DNA of 64,000 bases from Gnetum montanum. Its lineage: Eukaryota; Streptophyta; Gnetopsida; Gnetales; Gnetaceae. The stretch spans positions 100,790-164,789 of the forward strand of contig MNCI01010839.1 of the NCBI GenBank assembly GCA_015680685.1, read 5' to 3'. A model generated the notes under the pieces. That model saw only the letters and a program-made list of their open reading frames with translations. It searched no databases and was not told where the DNA came from. Both the position numbers and the translations under genes were made by a program. This document shows positions 36,070-48,745 of this stretch, one piece after another (position 1 is the first letter of the stretch; every line of letters begins with the position of its first letter).

Positions 36070-37100
36070 AGAGGATTATGAACCATTAGAAACTTATTTG
36101 AAATTCTTTAATAATATTAAACAAATCCTTTATGATTACATATGGCTCCTAAAAGACTCATAGCTAAAGGACCCTTCCAACAATGAGGTAAAAGACCTAG
36201 AGGAAGGGAACAAGCTAGAGAATAGACTTCATAAGTTGAGCAAGAGGCTTAGTCCTTTAGCATTCACTAGTAGACACCCATGATGGAACATTCTGCACAA
36301 GCTAAAGCTAAAGCACCACTAGATCAATAGAAAGGATAGCATCTCACACTATCAAGTGAATGTCTCCAAACTATTCAAGAGAAGTCCATCATGTCCACAA
36401 TATTGTGGAGCTTAACTTTGGACTATTCATGGAGTTTGCACCTGCCAATGATCAAGAGCAACTCCAAGCCTCTCTTTTTTGGGCAAAACTATCATGAAGT
36501 GGCAAATGGTACTTAGGAAAATTTTATCAATTTTGAAGAAATAAACAAGATGATGCCATAGTCGAGATTGAAGAAATCACTATGCCCTATCTAGTTGGAA
36601 CAATCACAAAGGCACTGAACCTTCCAAAAGTTAGAGCAAATGTTACACAAATCTTCACAAGGTCTAACACTAATGCATAGAGGTTGTGTTGACTTATGGA
36701 ATAGTAGACAAAGAATATAGTGGATTTTCCACTGAAGAGAAGATATACTTCAAGATTGTAACTTCATATTTTTCCCAGCATGAGGAAGTATCATCCTTAT
36801 GAGAAAATTCCAAGAAAACATGGCTTATCTTCTATTTCTATAAATCCAAAGAAGGTTTGAAGAGAAGAAGGTAGGAAAACTCACTTTATCATTCCCTTGA
36901 CTCATAATAATACTATGGAAACAAGTTGGAATTCTTGGTTACACCAATGATGTTTTACATAAAGCCTAGAATGCATCCTACACTAAGATGTCAAAGCTAG
37001 TGCCTCCCAAGAAAGATCAACTAGAGAAGCCAAAAAGTGACCTAATGATGTCTAGGTAGGCTTAAGTCAAAGTGACCTTAAGCCTTGGTGTGAGTCTAGG
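36070..37100 (+). pseudogene. Unrecognised coding-like stretch
   Basis: Reading plus in shifting frames gives long charged and hydrophobic runs with few stops locally: DYEPLETYLKFFNNIKQILY near 36,080, EEGNKLENRLHKLSKRLSPL near 36,200, and YSGFSTEEKIYFKIVTSYFS near 36,720. Composition is protein-like, Lys/Glu/Leu-rich, but I recognise no family, and it does not resemble gag or pol of E/F or the G genes. Noncoding chance cannot be excluded. Confidence 0.3.
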
Positions 37101-39410
37101 ACTTCTTTTCTTTGGGATTGTTCTATCGACACTTCTTCTTCTATAATCTATCAAATAGATTCCATATTAGGCTCCTCACAAACAGGTTCCATTGCATGGG
37201 TTGCTTCTGGTAATTCTTGGCCTTGTTCTTGTTGTCCCCTTTGAGGTCTAGGTCATTTCTCCTATGGTTATGAGGGTTCTCCTTCCTCTAGGCATTTCTA
37301 TTTTGGTGTCATTTATAATCACAACAAGATCATGAATTAGCAATCATTGTGTAACCTTAGAACAATTAGGATACCTTATCGCTTAAATATAGTTATACTT
37401 TGGATAAGTTATGATTATGGTTAATTTAATTAATCCAATTATCATGTATCTATGTATTATCATTAATAAGCCATCCCAAAGGTTGTTGGAAGGGTTAATA
37501 TTTGAAAAGAAATTGATGTTTTTATGTTATTAATATTATTAACTTTTTTGGGAGTTAGAAAAATTTTCAAAAAAAAATTCATCAAAAACCTTAAGGTTTG
37601 TGGCCCCCACAATAAATATCTTACATTCGATAAGTGTAGGGTCAAAAAATGGAGTGATTTGGACAAACAGTTAGGAAGTTATGAACTCTGGAAGGTTTTG
37701 GGCTTTGAAAAATTATAGAAACTCCTCGTGTGTTATGAGAAAATGACAAAAAATTCCTAAGTATTCAGTGGTATCTATAGCATGTACACACTTCGTTAAT
37801 GAGGCCTCATCGACAGGGCCTTGTCAATGCAGCTATTGACCATTGTTGACTACTGTTGGCTTTGGTCAGACTTTCAAAATACAAGGAATTTTTTGATGAA
37901 ATTAGGGTCAAATGAAAGCTCAAAACACTAATAATAGTATAAAAACATGAGAAGATAGTGCTAAAGCTCATAAATTTGGAAAAATGAACAAAAATTGATT
38001 TAGTGGATGAATGAAATAAAAGATTAAGGAGCACTGAGCAGTATACTCAATGGAATATGAGAAAGATAAGATTGTGGCAATGTTAAAGGTAAAGAACCTT
38101 AACTAATCAAGCCAAAAGCTATTCAAGTGGGTCCTCCCCATAGTAGCCTCATGCCCTTTTTTCCCTTGCATAACCTCAACTAAGGAGCCCATGGGCCCCA
38201 CAACTAATTAATGGCCATGAAACGTTAAGGGCCAACCTGAAAGAATCTACGCAAGAATCCCAACACATCAGACTAAGACATAGAGCATAACATAGAACAT
38301 GGTAGTGAGGTGAGTTATGGTAGCATGGATGGATGATAGAGAAGGTGGAATGGAGTTCCAAATTGAGGTCATAAGAAGTCCCTTGTGGAATTTGTAGTGA
38401 AAATGACTTGAGAAGATCCATCCTTAGTCCAGACCAAAGCCAAATACTTTTAGTGGGTTCCCATCATCACTCTAAGATCAATCCACTCACTTGAGACACC
38501 AAAGTGCTTCCACAAAACAATCACCATTTCACAAAGAGAAGAAAAGAGAAGTAAGAAGCCAAAGAGAGGGGGACTTAGTTAGAGGGGACTCTTAGCCATA
38601 GGTGCATGTTGTTCAAGTCCCATAACTAGTGCTTGTAGCCTGTTTATTTGTCCAAGGGGTGTGCTTTGAATTTTCATTATTTTTCTTTAGTTATTAAAAA
38701 TAAAAACCACACCATGCAAGGACTTATTTGTGTCAAAGGGATGTCCTTTGAATTCCCATCATTTTTTTATGGGATCCATACCAAGTAATGACGCTATTTG
38801 ATTTCCTATTAGTGGGTGGTATGGAATGGTAAGAAGTTCATGGAAAACACCCAAGCAGTCAATTAAGTAGAAGGGTACAAAGAGTATTGAGTTCCCTTGG
38901 ATTCACACCCTTTACAAACCTTTGAATCTTTTCTAATTTTGGAACTACCAAGGTCACTAGTTAATTAAAATTTTCTTTAATGAAAGGGACCTCAAATTCT
39001 CACAACAAGGAAAACCATAGAGTTCATTGGAAGGGTAGATGATGTGGACTCACTGCTTATTCTATGAAAAATAAACCATGTCAAAGTCATTGGACATCAT
39101 AATTCAAAAATAAAAACTAGACATTGATAATCACAACATTAAGCACAAACCATCATTAGTAAACAACAACAGTAGCACTGTGTCCTATGACAATAAAGCA
39201 CTCTTTATTAGCAAAAATAATAAAATATCACACTTGAATAAAATAAAAAAAAGTAAAATATATAAGAAAGTGTAAAATATTCAATAAGGTTCAAAGGTAT
39301 CAAAGATGGTGTAAAATTAGAAAAATCAAGAATTTGTAAAAATTGAAAACATAAAAAACACAAAGGTAGAAAAATCAAGAAGCCAAATGGATTGTTAGCA
39401 TAGATGGCCA
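37101..39410. other. Region expected to hold the 3' LTR of element F
   Basis: No gene. The right edge should be near 39,410, just after the polypurine tract on minus. A TCATCGACAGGGCC motif near 37,808 resembles motifs at 46,540-46,620 in the presumed 5' LTR, but I could not align the two regions. Confidence 0.3.
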
Positions 39411-39424
39411 TCTCCCCCATGATT
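39411..39424 (-). promoter_or_regulatory. Candidate polypurine tract of element F
   Basis: On minus ATCATGGGGGAGATGG, just after the integrase end, matching the tract of E at 35,755-35,766. Confidence 0.5.
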
Positions 39425-39439
39425 GAGTTGGAAGGAGGA

Positions 39440-40640
39440 CATTTGAAAAATAGAACATGGTTCCTTGAGGTGGTAGTTGCACTGTCCTATCTTGGCTCTA
39501 CGAAAGGTTTTACTTGCTAGATGTTGAGGAATTGCTTTTTATTTGGGCATTCAAGTTTGTAGATTAACATGGCCTTAGAGGAAAAGTTTTGATCAACTAT
39601 GTAAGGTCCCTTCAAAATTTTTTAGAATTTTATCTTTTGGGATACATGTGTGGGGTTCTAGTAGAGAACCTTATCTCTTGCTTGAAGTTTTACTTGCCTA
39701 ATCCTAAGGTCATGGCATTCCTTGTTGAATGCCTTGTTCACCTCATTCAAGGATATGCTCACTAATCAATTTTCATCTAACACGTTCAAGTTGATTAATC
39801 TTTATTTTTGTGCTAGACTTAAGTCAATATTTAGTTCATAGGTTGTTGAGAGTGTACAAATCTTGGATTGAATCAGAAGTATTGGAAGTTTCCCATACAC
39901 TAACTCATAGGAAGAATAGCCAATAGGAAGCTTCCAAGTTGAACGATAAGGCTAGAGAGCATTGTTAAGCTTTATACTCCAATCCTTCCTATATTTGTTA
40001 ATGTTCTACATTAGTATTTTTATAATCTCCTAGTTGATTACCTCTACTTGACTATTGGCTTGGAGGTGATAAGGTGTTGTTAATTTATGTTCTACCCCCA
40101 AGCATTGCATCAATTTTCTAAAGGTGGCACCTGTGAAGTGAGTTCCATTATTAGAAATTACTGAATGTAGCATCCCAAACCTATTCACAATATTTTTTTG
40201 TATAAATTTGGTAGCAATGGATGATGTAAAAGTAGTAATAGCTACTACTTCTACCCATTTTATGTAGTAGTAAATTGCTACTATAATATACACCTTTCCA
40301 TTGGACATGAATGTGATGGGACCCATGAAATCAATGCCCCATATGTTGAAATATTCCTATGTTTAAATCGATCATTGATGACATTTCATGTGATTTTTCA
40401 TCTCCCAATCTCATTGAAAATGTTCATAGGACTTGAAAAACTAGTGAGCATCCCTAAAGATTGTAGGCCAATAGTATCCTACCATCAGGATTTTTATGAT
40501 TGTGCATCTCCTTGCATAGTGGCCTCCATAAGTTCCTTCTTGAGCATCCTAAAGAATTTGCAGTTGATCTTCGTTAAGGGCACACCAATGAATTAGGTCA
40601 TCAGCACACACCTTAAAATGATGCTTTTTGATTTCCATGA
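39440..40640 (-). pseudogene. Element F: integrase (decayed, catalytic Glu kept)
   Basis: The core reads FNIWGIDFMGP near 40,345 (first Asp kept), YYYIKWVEVVAI, NRFGMLHSVISNNGTHF (second Asp changed to Asn), and QANSQVEVIN with the catalytic Glu present (GAG, 40,044-40,042). It is the only one of six integrases here that keeps this Glu, and the only one where the preceding Ala codon has become Val. Zinc-region and C-terminal parts are badly decayed. Confidence 0.75.
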
Positions 40641-40859
40641 ATTATTTTACCGAATGAAGAAATTTTTGCTTCTTCCTAAAATCCAAGTCCTATGGCATCT
40701 TATGAGTGAGAAGATATGTGAGGATGTCATTATACCATGTTGCTTTTGCAGGTGTTTGTTCACTTATTGCTCCTGTAAAGAGAAGTTCATCTAGAAACTA
40801 ATTAGAGAGTGAACTCTCCTCCTCTTTATTAATCCATCTTAAGCACGAGTAGGGGTCAA

Positions 40860-41260
40860 TGATCATATTCTTGGTTCCTTTTTAATCTACCATAGTAAAA
40901 TCGAATTCCTGCGAGATCATGAGCCACCATGTGACATGAGGGCTCACCATTGGCTTGTTCATAAGGAGACATATTGCACTATGATCTATATGCACAAATA
41001 CTTTGTAACCAAGAACATAGTAGATAAACTTTTCCAGATCATACACCACTATCATTAGCTCCTTCTCCATGGTGGTGTAATTTAATTGTGCTTTTACAAT
41101 GCTTCGACTCACATAGTGGATATAGTATGCATGTTTCTTATCATCCATATTCATGAGCATTGCTTCCAAAGTGTAGTTAGATGCATCCATCATGATGTGG
41201 AAGGATCTAGACCAATCTAGTGCTCATAGGATTGGTTTTTCTATGAATTTCTCTTTTAAT
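40860..41260 (-). pseudogene. Element F: RNase H (decayed)
   Basis: The open stretch at 41,193-40,882 reads MMDASNYTLEAMLMN, then AQLNYTTMEKELMIVVYDLEKF, FVHIDHSAICLLMNKP and SQEFDFTMVD. The Asp/Glu/Asp catalytic pattern appears intact over this stretch. It matches E strongly. It would degrade RNA in the hybrid during element replication. Confidence 0.85.
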
Positions 41261-42420
41261 TGTTGGAATGCATGTTCACATTGCTTAGTCCAAATGAAAG
41301 GTGCATGTTTCTTTGTAAGCTCTACCAACAGCTTTGCAATCTTAGAGAAATTCTCTAGAAATCACCAGTAATAGCTAGTGTGTCTAAGGAATGACTAAAC
41401 ATCCTTAATGGTGTCTGGTTCATGTGTTATTCCTTGGATGACCCTTATTTTTTCTAGGTCTACCTCAATCCCTTTTTGCAAAATTCAATGCCCTAGCATA
41501 ATGCCTTCTTGGGTCATGAGATGGCTCTTTTACTAGTTGAGCCATAGTTTTGTCTTCACACATCTCTTCAATACTTGCTCAAGTTAGTCCAAGGCTTACT
41601 CAAAGGTAGCTTCATAGGTGAAGAAGTCATCCATGAAGACTTCAACACCACTACCAAACTGCTATTGGAAGATACTACAAACCAAGTGTTGAAATGTTGT
41701 AGAAGCATTACATAGACCAAACAACCTCTTACAGTATGTAAAAGTTCCCCAAGGACTCATGAATGTTGTCTTGTCCTAATCTTCTAGTGTAATTTGGATT
41801 TGGTTATTGCCACTATAACCATCCAAGAAGCTATAATAACAATGCCAAATATGGTTCCTAACACTTGATCTACAAATGGAAAAGGAAAATGATCTTTAAA
41901 TGTTGTCATATTCAATAGCCTAAATTTGAGCAAACCCACCATTTTCCATCCTTCTTTGCTATAATTATGAGTAGGCTAACCCACTCACTATCCATGATGG
42001 GATAGATGAACCCTGCCTTGAGGATTTGCTCAATTTTCTCTTTGATAATTTGCTTCAATTTGGGGTTTAGCCACCTCTACGATTTCCTTCTAGGCTTCAT
42101 GGCTAGGTTGGTGTGGATGCGATGTTGGCATATCCTTAGATCAATTCCTATTAGCTCTAGATATGATCAATCAAAGGCTATCAACCATTTATTCACCACC
42201 TTCAACAACTTTTCTTTTTGTTCAGGAGTAATATTGACATTAATTATGACTAGTTTACCATTCTTTAAAAGAGCATCCTCCATACCAACTAGTAAATTTT
42301 TTAGATCTAAGGGCTCCTACTTAAAGTGATTATGGATTTCCAACTCTCCCCAATAGATATCATCATCTTCATTAGAGAGTTGGAGATGAACTTGTTTAAT
42401 TTTTTCCATGCCTTTAACAT
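41261..42420 (-). pseudogene. Element F: reverse transcriptase (decayed)
   Basis: On minus, VEVFMDDFFT at about 41,640 is the catalytic box with both Asp. Upstream are the SGYNQIQI-like text near 41,810, WGTFTYCKRLFGL-like text near 41,735, and the Asp-rich finger region near 41,980. The arrangement with RNase H downstream fits Ty3/gypsy. Stops and frameshifts throughout. Confidence 0.75.
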
Positions 42421-42519
42421 ATGCACATGTTAGGCTCTCAATTGGCTCCATACATAATGTGCTGCTGTCTAAGTCAACTATCAGCAACTGGGTGCCCTCC
42501 TATTTTGTGGTTGCTACTT

Positions 42520-43060
42520 ACAGATACCTTTGAATATTAATCTCTTAGGCAAACTGATTACATGCCTTAATGTATGTTCTCTTGATGGACCAAATATTTT
42601 GCAGGTAATTGCACTTGTTATCATTGTACGTGATGCATGGAATATGCCTCTGCTTAATCTTACCTAGCTCATTTTCCTTGGATATTCCTAAAGATAGGTC
42701 CTTTGTATTCATTCTTGTGTCTATCATGCTTAACCTAGCCCTTCCCATAATGATGGGGAAGTTACTTTTGTAGTTGTCCACCTTGATCACCAAAAAATCA
42801 ATAGGATAGGACCACCCACAAACTATAGTCACAATGTCCTCTATAATCCTAGAGGGATAGTAATCAACTGATCTACTAATTCTAAATGAATGTTACTCTT
42901 CTTGAGAGGTGATAGGTTCTAGGCCTTGTACATTTCATGGGAGATGAGATTAACTCCAAAACCAGAGCCAAGAAGAGCCTTTCATGGCGCCTATCTAGCA
43001 ATCTATAGATAAATGTGTGGACCTTCTAGATTAGATCTATTTATGGAAAGATTGCCAACC
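42520..43060 (-). pseudogene. Element F: aspartic protease (decayed)
   Basis: ALLGSGFGVNLIS near 42,965 has Gly where the catalytic Asp is expected. It is followed by LSPLKKSNIHLELVD and, at 42,832-42,545, VCGWSYPIDFLVIKV and FPIIMGRARLSMID. Same order as in E. Confidence 0.65.
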
Positions 43061-43779
43061 TTGATCTAGTTAGAAACAACATGAGGTAGCATTACAGTGT
43101 GAATCTAAGCTGGCACTTGGTTTGAAGGGTACTTGAAGGTGTTTGATGCAAAGGATGAGGATGTTGGAGGTGAAAAATGATCAACCAAAATAGATTGTGA
43201 GGGCTAAAGAGGAATGCTAGGATAGAAGGAAGGTCTTTTCCTAGATCGATTTTCCAGACAACTTGGCTGAAAAACTGATTGTGAGTGTATAGCCCTTGTA
43301 GCATTTCATTGTTGCAACTATGCAAGAATCTTACCCTACATGGATGGAGCAAGAGATAAATAGATTAAAGGTGGAGGTGTATGTGCAAAGGGATGTAAAA
43401 AATGAAATGGGTATGGATCTAGGTTTTCCCCTTGAGTAGATGGTGAATGTGTTTGATGGTACTCTGGAGGGTAATAGTGATTTCGGAATGATGTATGACT
43501 TGCAAAACGTCTAGGGGATACGGGCTACTGAACATAGTACCCATATGGATCTAGGCCTATAAGGGTACTGCTACCTTTGCAGTGGCATTTGCCACGATTG
43601 TGACTGATACCATTGTTGGTATTGTTCATAAGGTTGTGGAGGTGTTTCACTTGGATAGTAATCTTATTACTATTGGTGGAACTACCTTGGATTTCCTTGA
43701 GGATAAGGTAATCATCTTGGTGCTTTCCTATGTGCTAGGCAAGGATTCAATGTGTACACTCCAGAATCTTATAAGTGAC
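43061..43779. other. Gag-protease linker of element F
   Basis: Short open frames on both strands, none with a family signature. Presumed decayed polyprotein. Confidence 0.3.
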
Positions 43780-45560
43780 ACCATAGGGCAACATCATTTT
43801 GGATGTTTGTATTGACAAATGTCACATTCATTTTCATCATCAAAGTTAGACTCCACAACTTCCTCTACTACAAAAGATTTTCTCTTACCCCTTTGGTAGG
43901 CACATTTAGCTTCATTTCACCTCCTACGATTATGATCACTATTTTTCTATTTGGATTCTTTAGTAATCTTCATAGTAGTTTGATATTTTTCATCCAAATA
44001 ATCCCATAACTTATCAACCTTTGCTGAAATATTAGAAACAAACTTTTGAATGGGTAAGGTTTTTCTATTTGCCACTTCATCAAGTGGTGATTCCTCCTCA
44101 TCACAAAATTGGACCTCTCATTTTCTAATGGAAGGATCCCTATTATACTCTTTAGTACTTTCCCTTTTTCATAGCTCAGCTTCTTCTTTTTCTACCTATG
44201 TTATTAGCCTTTGGATTTGATAAGCTCTCAATTAAAACAATCTTCCTTGGGCATACACTCCAAGAATTCTTCTTGTTTCTACTTTGAGCCCATCTATGAT
44301 GTGGCAAAGTTGTTCCCTCTAAGAATAACCATGGCTAGGGCATCAATGTAAGAATGAATAGTATCAACCCATGGTAGCATCCAAGGGTTCATGTGTTCCT
44401 TGTTTCCAGCCTTATATTTTCCTTCTCAAATTAGACACTCTAGAGTACATTTGGTATTTACCATTGAATAGCTTTGACATGATACTACAGCAATGAATAG
44501 ATTCTAGTTCCAAAGATCAATACCAACTTTCAGCTTCCTTGATGAGTGTCCTTGAAAAAAGCTTAAATTTTTTCCATTCATTTTCTATGTTTTGTAAGGT
44601 ATAGGCATCATGAAAATCATATAGATGTATTTGTGGATCAAATTTGTATCCCCCATCAAATCTTGGGATATTATTCATGTCTAGGAACTTGATCTGACTC
44701 TCCTTCATATTCTTGGTTGGGTTTTCACTGCCTCCACAATGTTGATCATACTTTAAGTCACTAATAGACGTTCATCATCACTACATTGATGATGTTGATG
44801 ATTCTTTTAGCCACACCTTTGGTTTTGGTGGCCTTTGTGGTTATTGTTATCTTGCCTATCACCTTCATCACAGTTGTCTTGATGATGAATTCCACGAGAA
44901 TTATCAGATGAAGAGGAATGTTCAGAATAAAATGAAGAGGATGAAGAGGAAGGTGGACCACCACTACCACTATAGTGTTTGCCACCACTCTTATGCTTAT
45001 TATAATCATCATCCTTAGATCCCTTGCTATTGTTATGCTTACCCAAGTCCCTACCTTAGCTACCACTTTTTTCTAAACCTAGTTTATGCACAACAAATCA
45101 AAGGTTTAGGTTCACACCCTCACCATATGTGATAGGGGGTGGAGAATCTTCATGTTGAGAATCTTTCAAGGGAGGATCCTCATTGTCATCTTGATTTAGT
45201 AGAAACAAAGGATTAATGTAATGTTTTCCCTTTGTAGCTTCATGCACTCTCTCCTAATGTTGATCTCATTTGCATTGTGTTTTATTCAAACAATAGTTTC
45301 AAGTATCATATCCATCTACAATGTATTCTTCCTAAAGATCTACTATGCCCAACTTCTTAAGGATTTCAAATAGCATCCTAGGCATAGATCAATCGAGGGG
45401 CAAGATGACATTGCCCTTCATATCATGCCATCGTAGTTGTTCATCCTAATGTAGGATGGAGGTGAAGTTTAACACAAACTCATCTAGATGAGTGTATACC
45501 ACCTTGCACTCTTGTGGGACTAGTGCTTGCAAGAAGAAGAAGACATTTTTCAAAACAAAA
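43780..45560 (-). pseudogene. Element F: gag, Athila-like (decayed)
   Basis: From about 45,480 on minus: DEQLRWHDMKGNVIL. Then a low-complexity hydrophilic insert at 45,046-44,807, very rich in Ser, His, Asn, Asp and Gly. Then IKFLDMNNIPRFDGGY at 44,690 and WKKFKLFSRTLIKEAESWY. The C-terminal part ends with ECDICQYKHPK near 43,830. It matches E in the same order; the Ser/His-rich insert is not obvious in E. Confidence 0.7.
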
Positions 45561-45680
45561 TAAAATTATCAGTGTGCTTTTATAATTTTATGTATAGTGG
45601 AAATGATATTAACCTTGAGGTTCATATAATGATATTAATGGTATTTACCTAAACCTAAATAACACATGTTCCACAAATAA

Positions 45681-45700
45681 AGTCCTTGACAATGGCACCA
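45681..45700 (-). promoter_or_regulatory. Primer-binding site of element F (tRNA-Asp type, decayed)
   Basis: On minus TGGTGCCATTGTCAAGGACT. Compared with the plant Athila/Tat-type site TGGCGCCGTTGCCGGGGA, 13 of the first 18 bases match, and all five differences are C-to-T or G-to-A. It lies one base inside the presumed LTR edge (TGATGAGC on plus at 45,702). Confidence 0.65.
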
Positions 45701-45701
45701 A

Positions 45702-47258
45702 TGATGAGCAATGAGGTACCCCTACATCCAATTATAAGAATCACAAAGTGCTCACACACAATCAAGTCAAATTCCATGGACTTTATCATTTTCAGTGCAC
45801 TAGTCCTTTAGAAAGTGAATCTAGCCTTAAGGTCAATCGTTGTCCTCCCAATTAAATTTGTGACATTCATTGGTATGGTTAATTGTAACTAAGGCTCTAA
45901 TTTTTATCATTTTATGTTTTATAGTTTAGTGACGAAATGTGGATAAAAGGAATTTAATTAACTAAACTAAATTAACTCATCAACTAGCATTTAACTATTC
46001 CTAACATAAGCATCTAATCCACTTTCCATACATGTCTTGAACCCATGTATCCACTACTAGGTGACCAAGCACTACGCTATTGAGAGTACCAAGCAATAAT
46101 GCTACTGGGATTACCAAATAAATATGTGTTATGCTTGAAGTGGTTGTACTTATGTGTGTAATCTATCTAGCTTAATTGCTTCATTAATGTAATGACTGGA
46201 AAATATTTAATAACTAATGGAAAATATTTAATAACTAATGGAAAAAATTTAATAAATAACTAAAAACATTGAATGCATAAATAAAATAGCTAATCTATCC
46301 AAATTTCTGCAAGGTTTATCAAAAGTCTCATGTTTATTACGACACACACACTATCATGCTCAAGTACAACAATGTTCAAATAAATATCTATACACTCAAT
46401 GACTCCTACTATGGGCACTCAAGGAAAAATTCTAACTTTCAAATGGAAAAATTGTAAGAGATTTTTTGCAACTAAAATCTCTAATTGTTATAAATGTAGC
46501 TAAATGTGCATATTTATAGCCAAAAAACAGCATTGCATCAATAGGCCTCATCAACACATGGTAAGATGTGTCGACTAGGCCTCATCAACCAGGCCCAGTC
46601 GACAAGGCCTCATTAATGTAGCCAACTGAATGTGACTCATCAAAGTTATAAAGAGTCATACAAAAAAAATTTGCAAAACAAGAGAAAAAATTATTTTCAT
46701 AGTCTCTAAAAAATAGGAGAGAGATAAGGTTAAAAAAACAAATGCTGATAAGAAAAATAAAGAAAAATGTGAATCACAAAATGCAAAAAAATATATATTA
46801 GAAAATTAGAGTGGTGTAATAGAAAGAAGAATAATGGATGAAGTATAGGAAAATAAAAATTAATTTCATGAAAACAAAAAAGAGATTTAATAAAACTATA
46901 ATTTGGATTAATAATAGAATGTTTTATTTTTCTTACTTTCATTTTCATAGGATGTAAATCCTTAGTTACATTGAATATTTATGCAAACCTTTAGTATGTT
47001 AGCTTTATTTATGTTTGAATACTTAACCTATAGGTTATTAATTTATTATTTGTTAATTAATAAATTAGTTTTTTTCGCTTGCATATTTGGTTAGCCTTTA
47101 AATATATTATTCAAATAATGATAAGTCATGTATTTCTTTAGTTACTTAAAGGTAATCTCTCTTTTATGCTTTTTGTATTTGAATTACTATTAAATTTTTA
47201 TTTTGAATAAGTGCTAAATTATAATATGATATAAATAATCATGTAATTTGTGTTTTCA
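45702..47258 (-). mobile_element. Presumed 5' LTR of element F
   Basis: Bounded on the inner side by the primer site and on the outer side by TTTTCA at 47,258, four bases before LTR C begins. The length of about 1.56 kb is reasonable. It contains a 21-bp direct repeat and GGCCTCATC/GTCGAC motifs. I could not align it with a partner LTR near 37.9-39.4 kb. Confidence 0.4.
46196..46258. repeat. Three copies of a 21-bp repeat (TGGAAAATATTTAATAACTAA)
   Basis: Two near-perfect copies and one variant in a row, inside the presumed LTR of F. Confidence 0.8.
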
Positions 47259-47262
47259 TTTT

Positions 47263-48745
47263 TGTAGCACTTGAAAAATTTGATTACTTGAAAAACCAAA
47301 TTCCATGCAGAACAGTTTTGATCCTAAATCCCGAAGGCCTTCGAGAAATATGATCCAAGGTGCCCTAGATAGTCTTGTTGATCATCCAAGGACTTAGGAA
47401 TTGTTAATAAGATAAAAAATTTAAATAAAAATGTGGATCCAATGAAAATAAAGCACAAAAATCAATTTTGAAATAAACTTGCAATAAAAATAAACTGTAA
47501 ACTTTATTGAAAATAATAAAATTACCACAAAAGCAAAGTTCTGATGTGTACAAATTTTGTGCCTGAATGCATAAGGAGTTGCTTGGATGAAGCTTGAAGC
47601 TTGTTGAAGCCAGTAGGTTGTGATCTATAGTTAGGTTCATGATCCAAGTACTTCCCAAATTTAATCACTAGAACTCCTTGTGTTTTTTCAGCCTAGATCT
47701 ATAATGTTGGTGACAAGGGGGGTAAGGTATGTGTAGTGTTGATCACAAAAATAAGGTAAGGGGTGTTTGACTATTTGATGATATGAAACCACATTGAGAG
47801 TCTCCAATGCCCAAGTAGTTTAAAATTTCTCCAAAAGTCTTACAAAATGCCAACAGTCTCAAGTGGTTATGGTTGTAAAGGTTGTCTAGTTGAAGAAGTG
47901 TGGAACCTATACAAAGTGTTTGAAATTTATTCTTATAGGACTCATGGTTGTTAATTTGGTGATGCAAAATTTTTCCATGATTACTGATAGATTGATTTGA
48001 TTTGCAGATGTGGTAGGCTATAATTTCTAATGTATTTTTTCATTTCTGGAAATTTTTAATGGACCCAGGCCACCAAAACACCTCTTGATACCAAAAATAG
48101 TAAATAGACTTTTCCAACTACACTTGCTTCATGGGAACTACACTAGAATCTTGGAATCCACACTAAAATTGGTGGAGAAATGCTAACCTTACTAGAAGAA
48201 TAAAAATCCCAACCACTTCAATGCTAGCTTCATGAACAAAATAAAAACCAATCAACCCTAATGTTAGCCTTATGACATCCATACTAGGTTTTATGGTAAC
48301 TATGTTGGTTTTTGCTAGGAAACTAAAAACCCAATGCCACCAACACTGGTTACAGGTGGTTCTAGCATAGTTATGGTTATGCCCAATGAAAACCCATGAA
48401 AATGCCAAATTTGACAATTTTCAAGGCATTTTTAGCCTTCCCAAGCTAAAATATAGATATCATATAACTTTTTCCACTTAGGAAGTAAGGCGATGATAAC
48501 ATATGAGACATTTTTTTCAGTCCCAAAAGTTTAAGTATGTGAGATTTCAGCTTGTGGCCTACAAACCTCATATTTTTACAATGAAAATCCAGCCTCAAGT
48601 GTATGGGTCAAAGTTACAATGCCAAAAAGGATGAAACATGCATTTTCTTAGTGGTGTTTCATTAGCCCCTATTTGTTGATGTTTGGAAGAATGACCTAAC
48701 AGACATCAACAAAGAATATAAAACACCATTGTAGGTCCATCACCA
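47263..48745 (-). mobile_element. 3' LTR of element C
   Basis: On plus it runs from TGTAGCACTTG to CCATCACCA (TG...CA), 1,483 bases. The inner edge is LTR start TGGTGATGGACC on minus, next to AGAGAGGAAACAT, a possible polypurine tract. Near 47,310-47,400 it aligns with LTR Y (59,785-59,880): CAGTTTT, then AGTCTTGTTGATCA versus GGTCTTGTCGATCA, then GGGACTTA-like text. The inverted repeat at 48,653-48,727 is shared with A, B and Y. Confidence 0.7.

Noticed and set aside
42006-42329. 107-codon plus frame with hydrophobic stretches
   Set aside because: It is the complement of the decayed RT of element F.
37889-47263. TTTTT on both sides of a block 37,894-47,258 as a target duplication for element F
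   Set aside because: Poly-T is common here, and the two supposed LTRs (37,894-39,410 and 45,702-47,258) did not align by eye, so the match may be chance.
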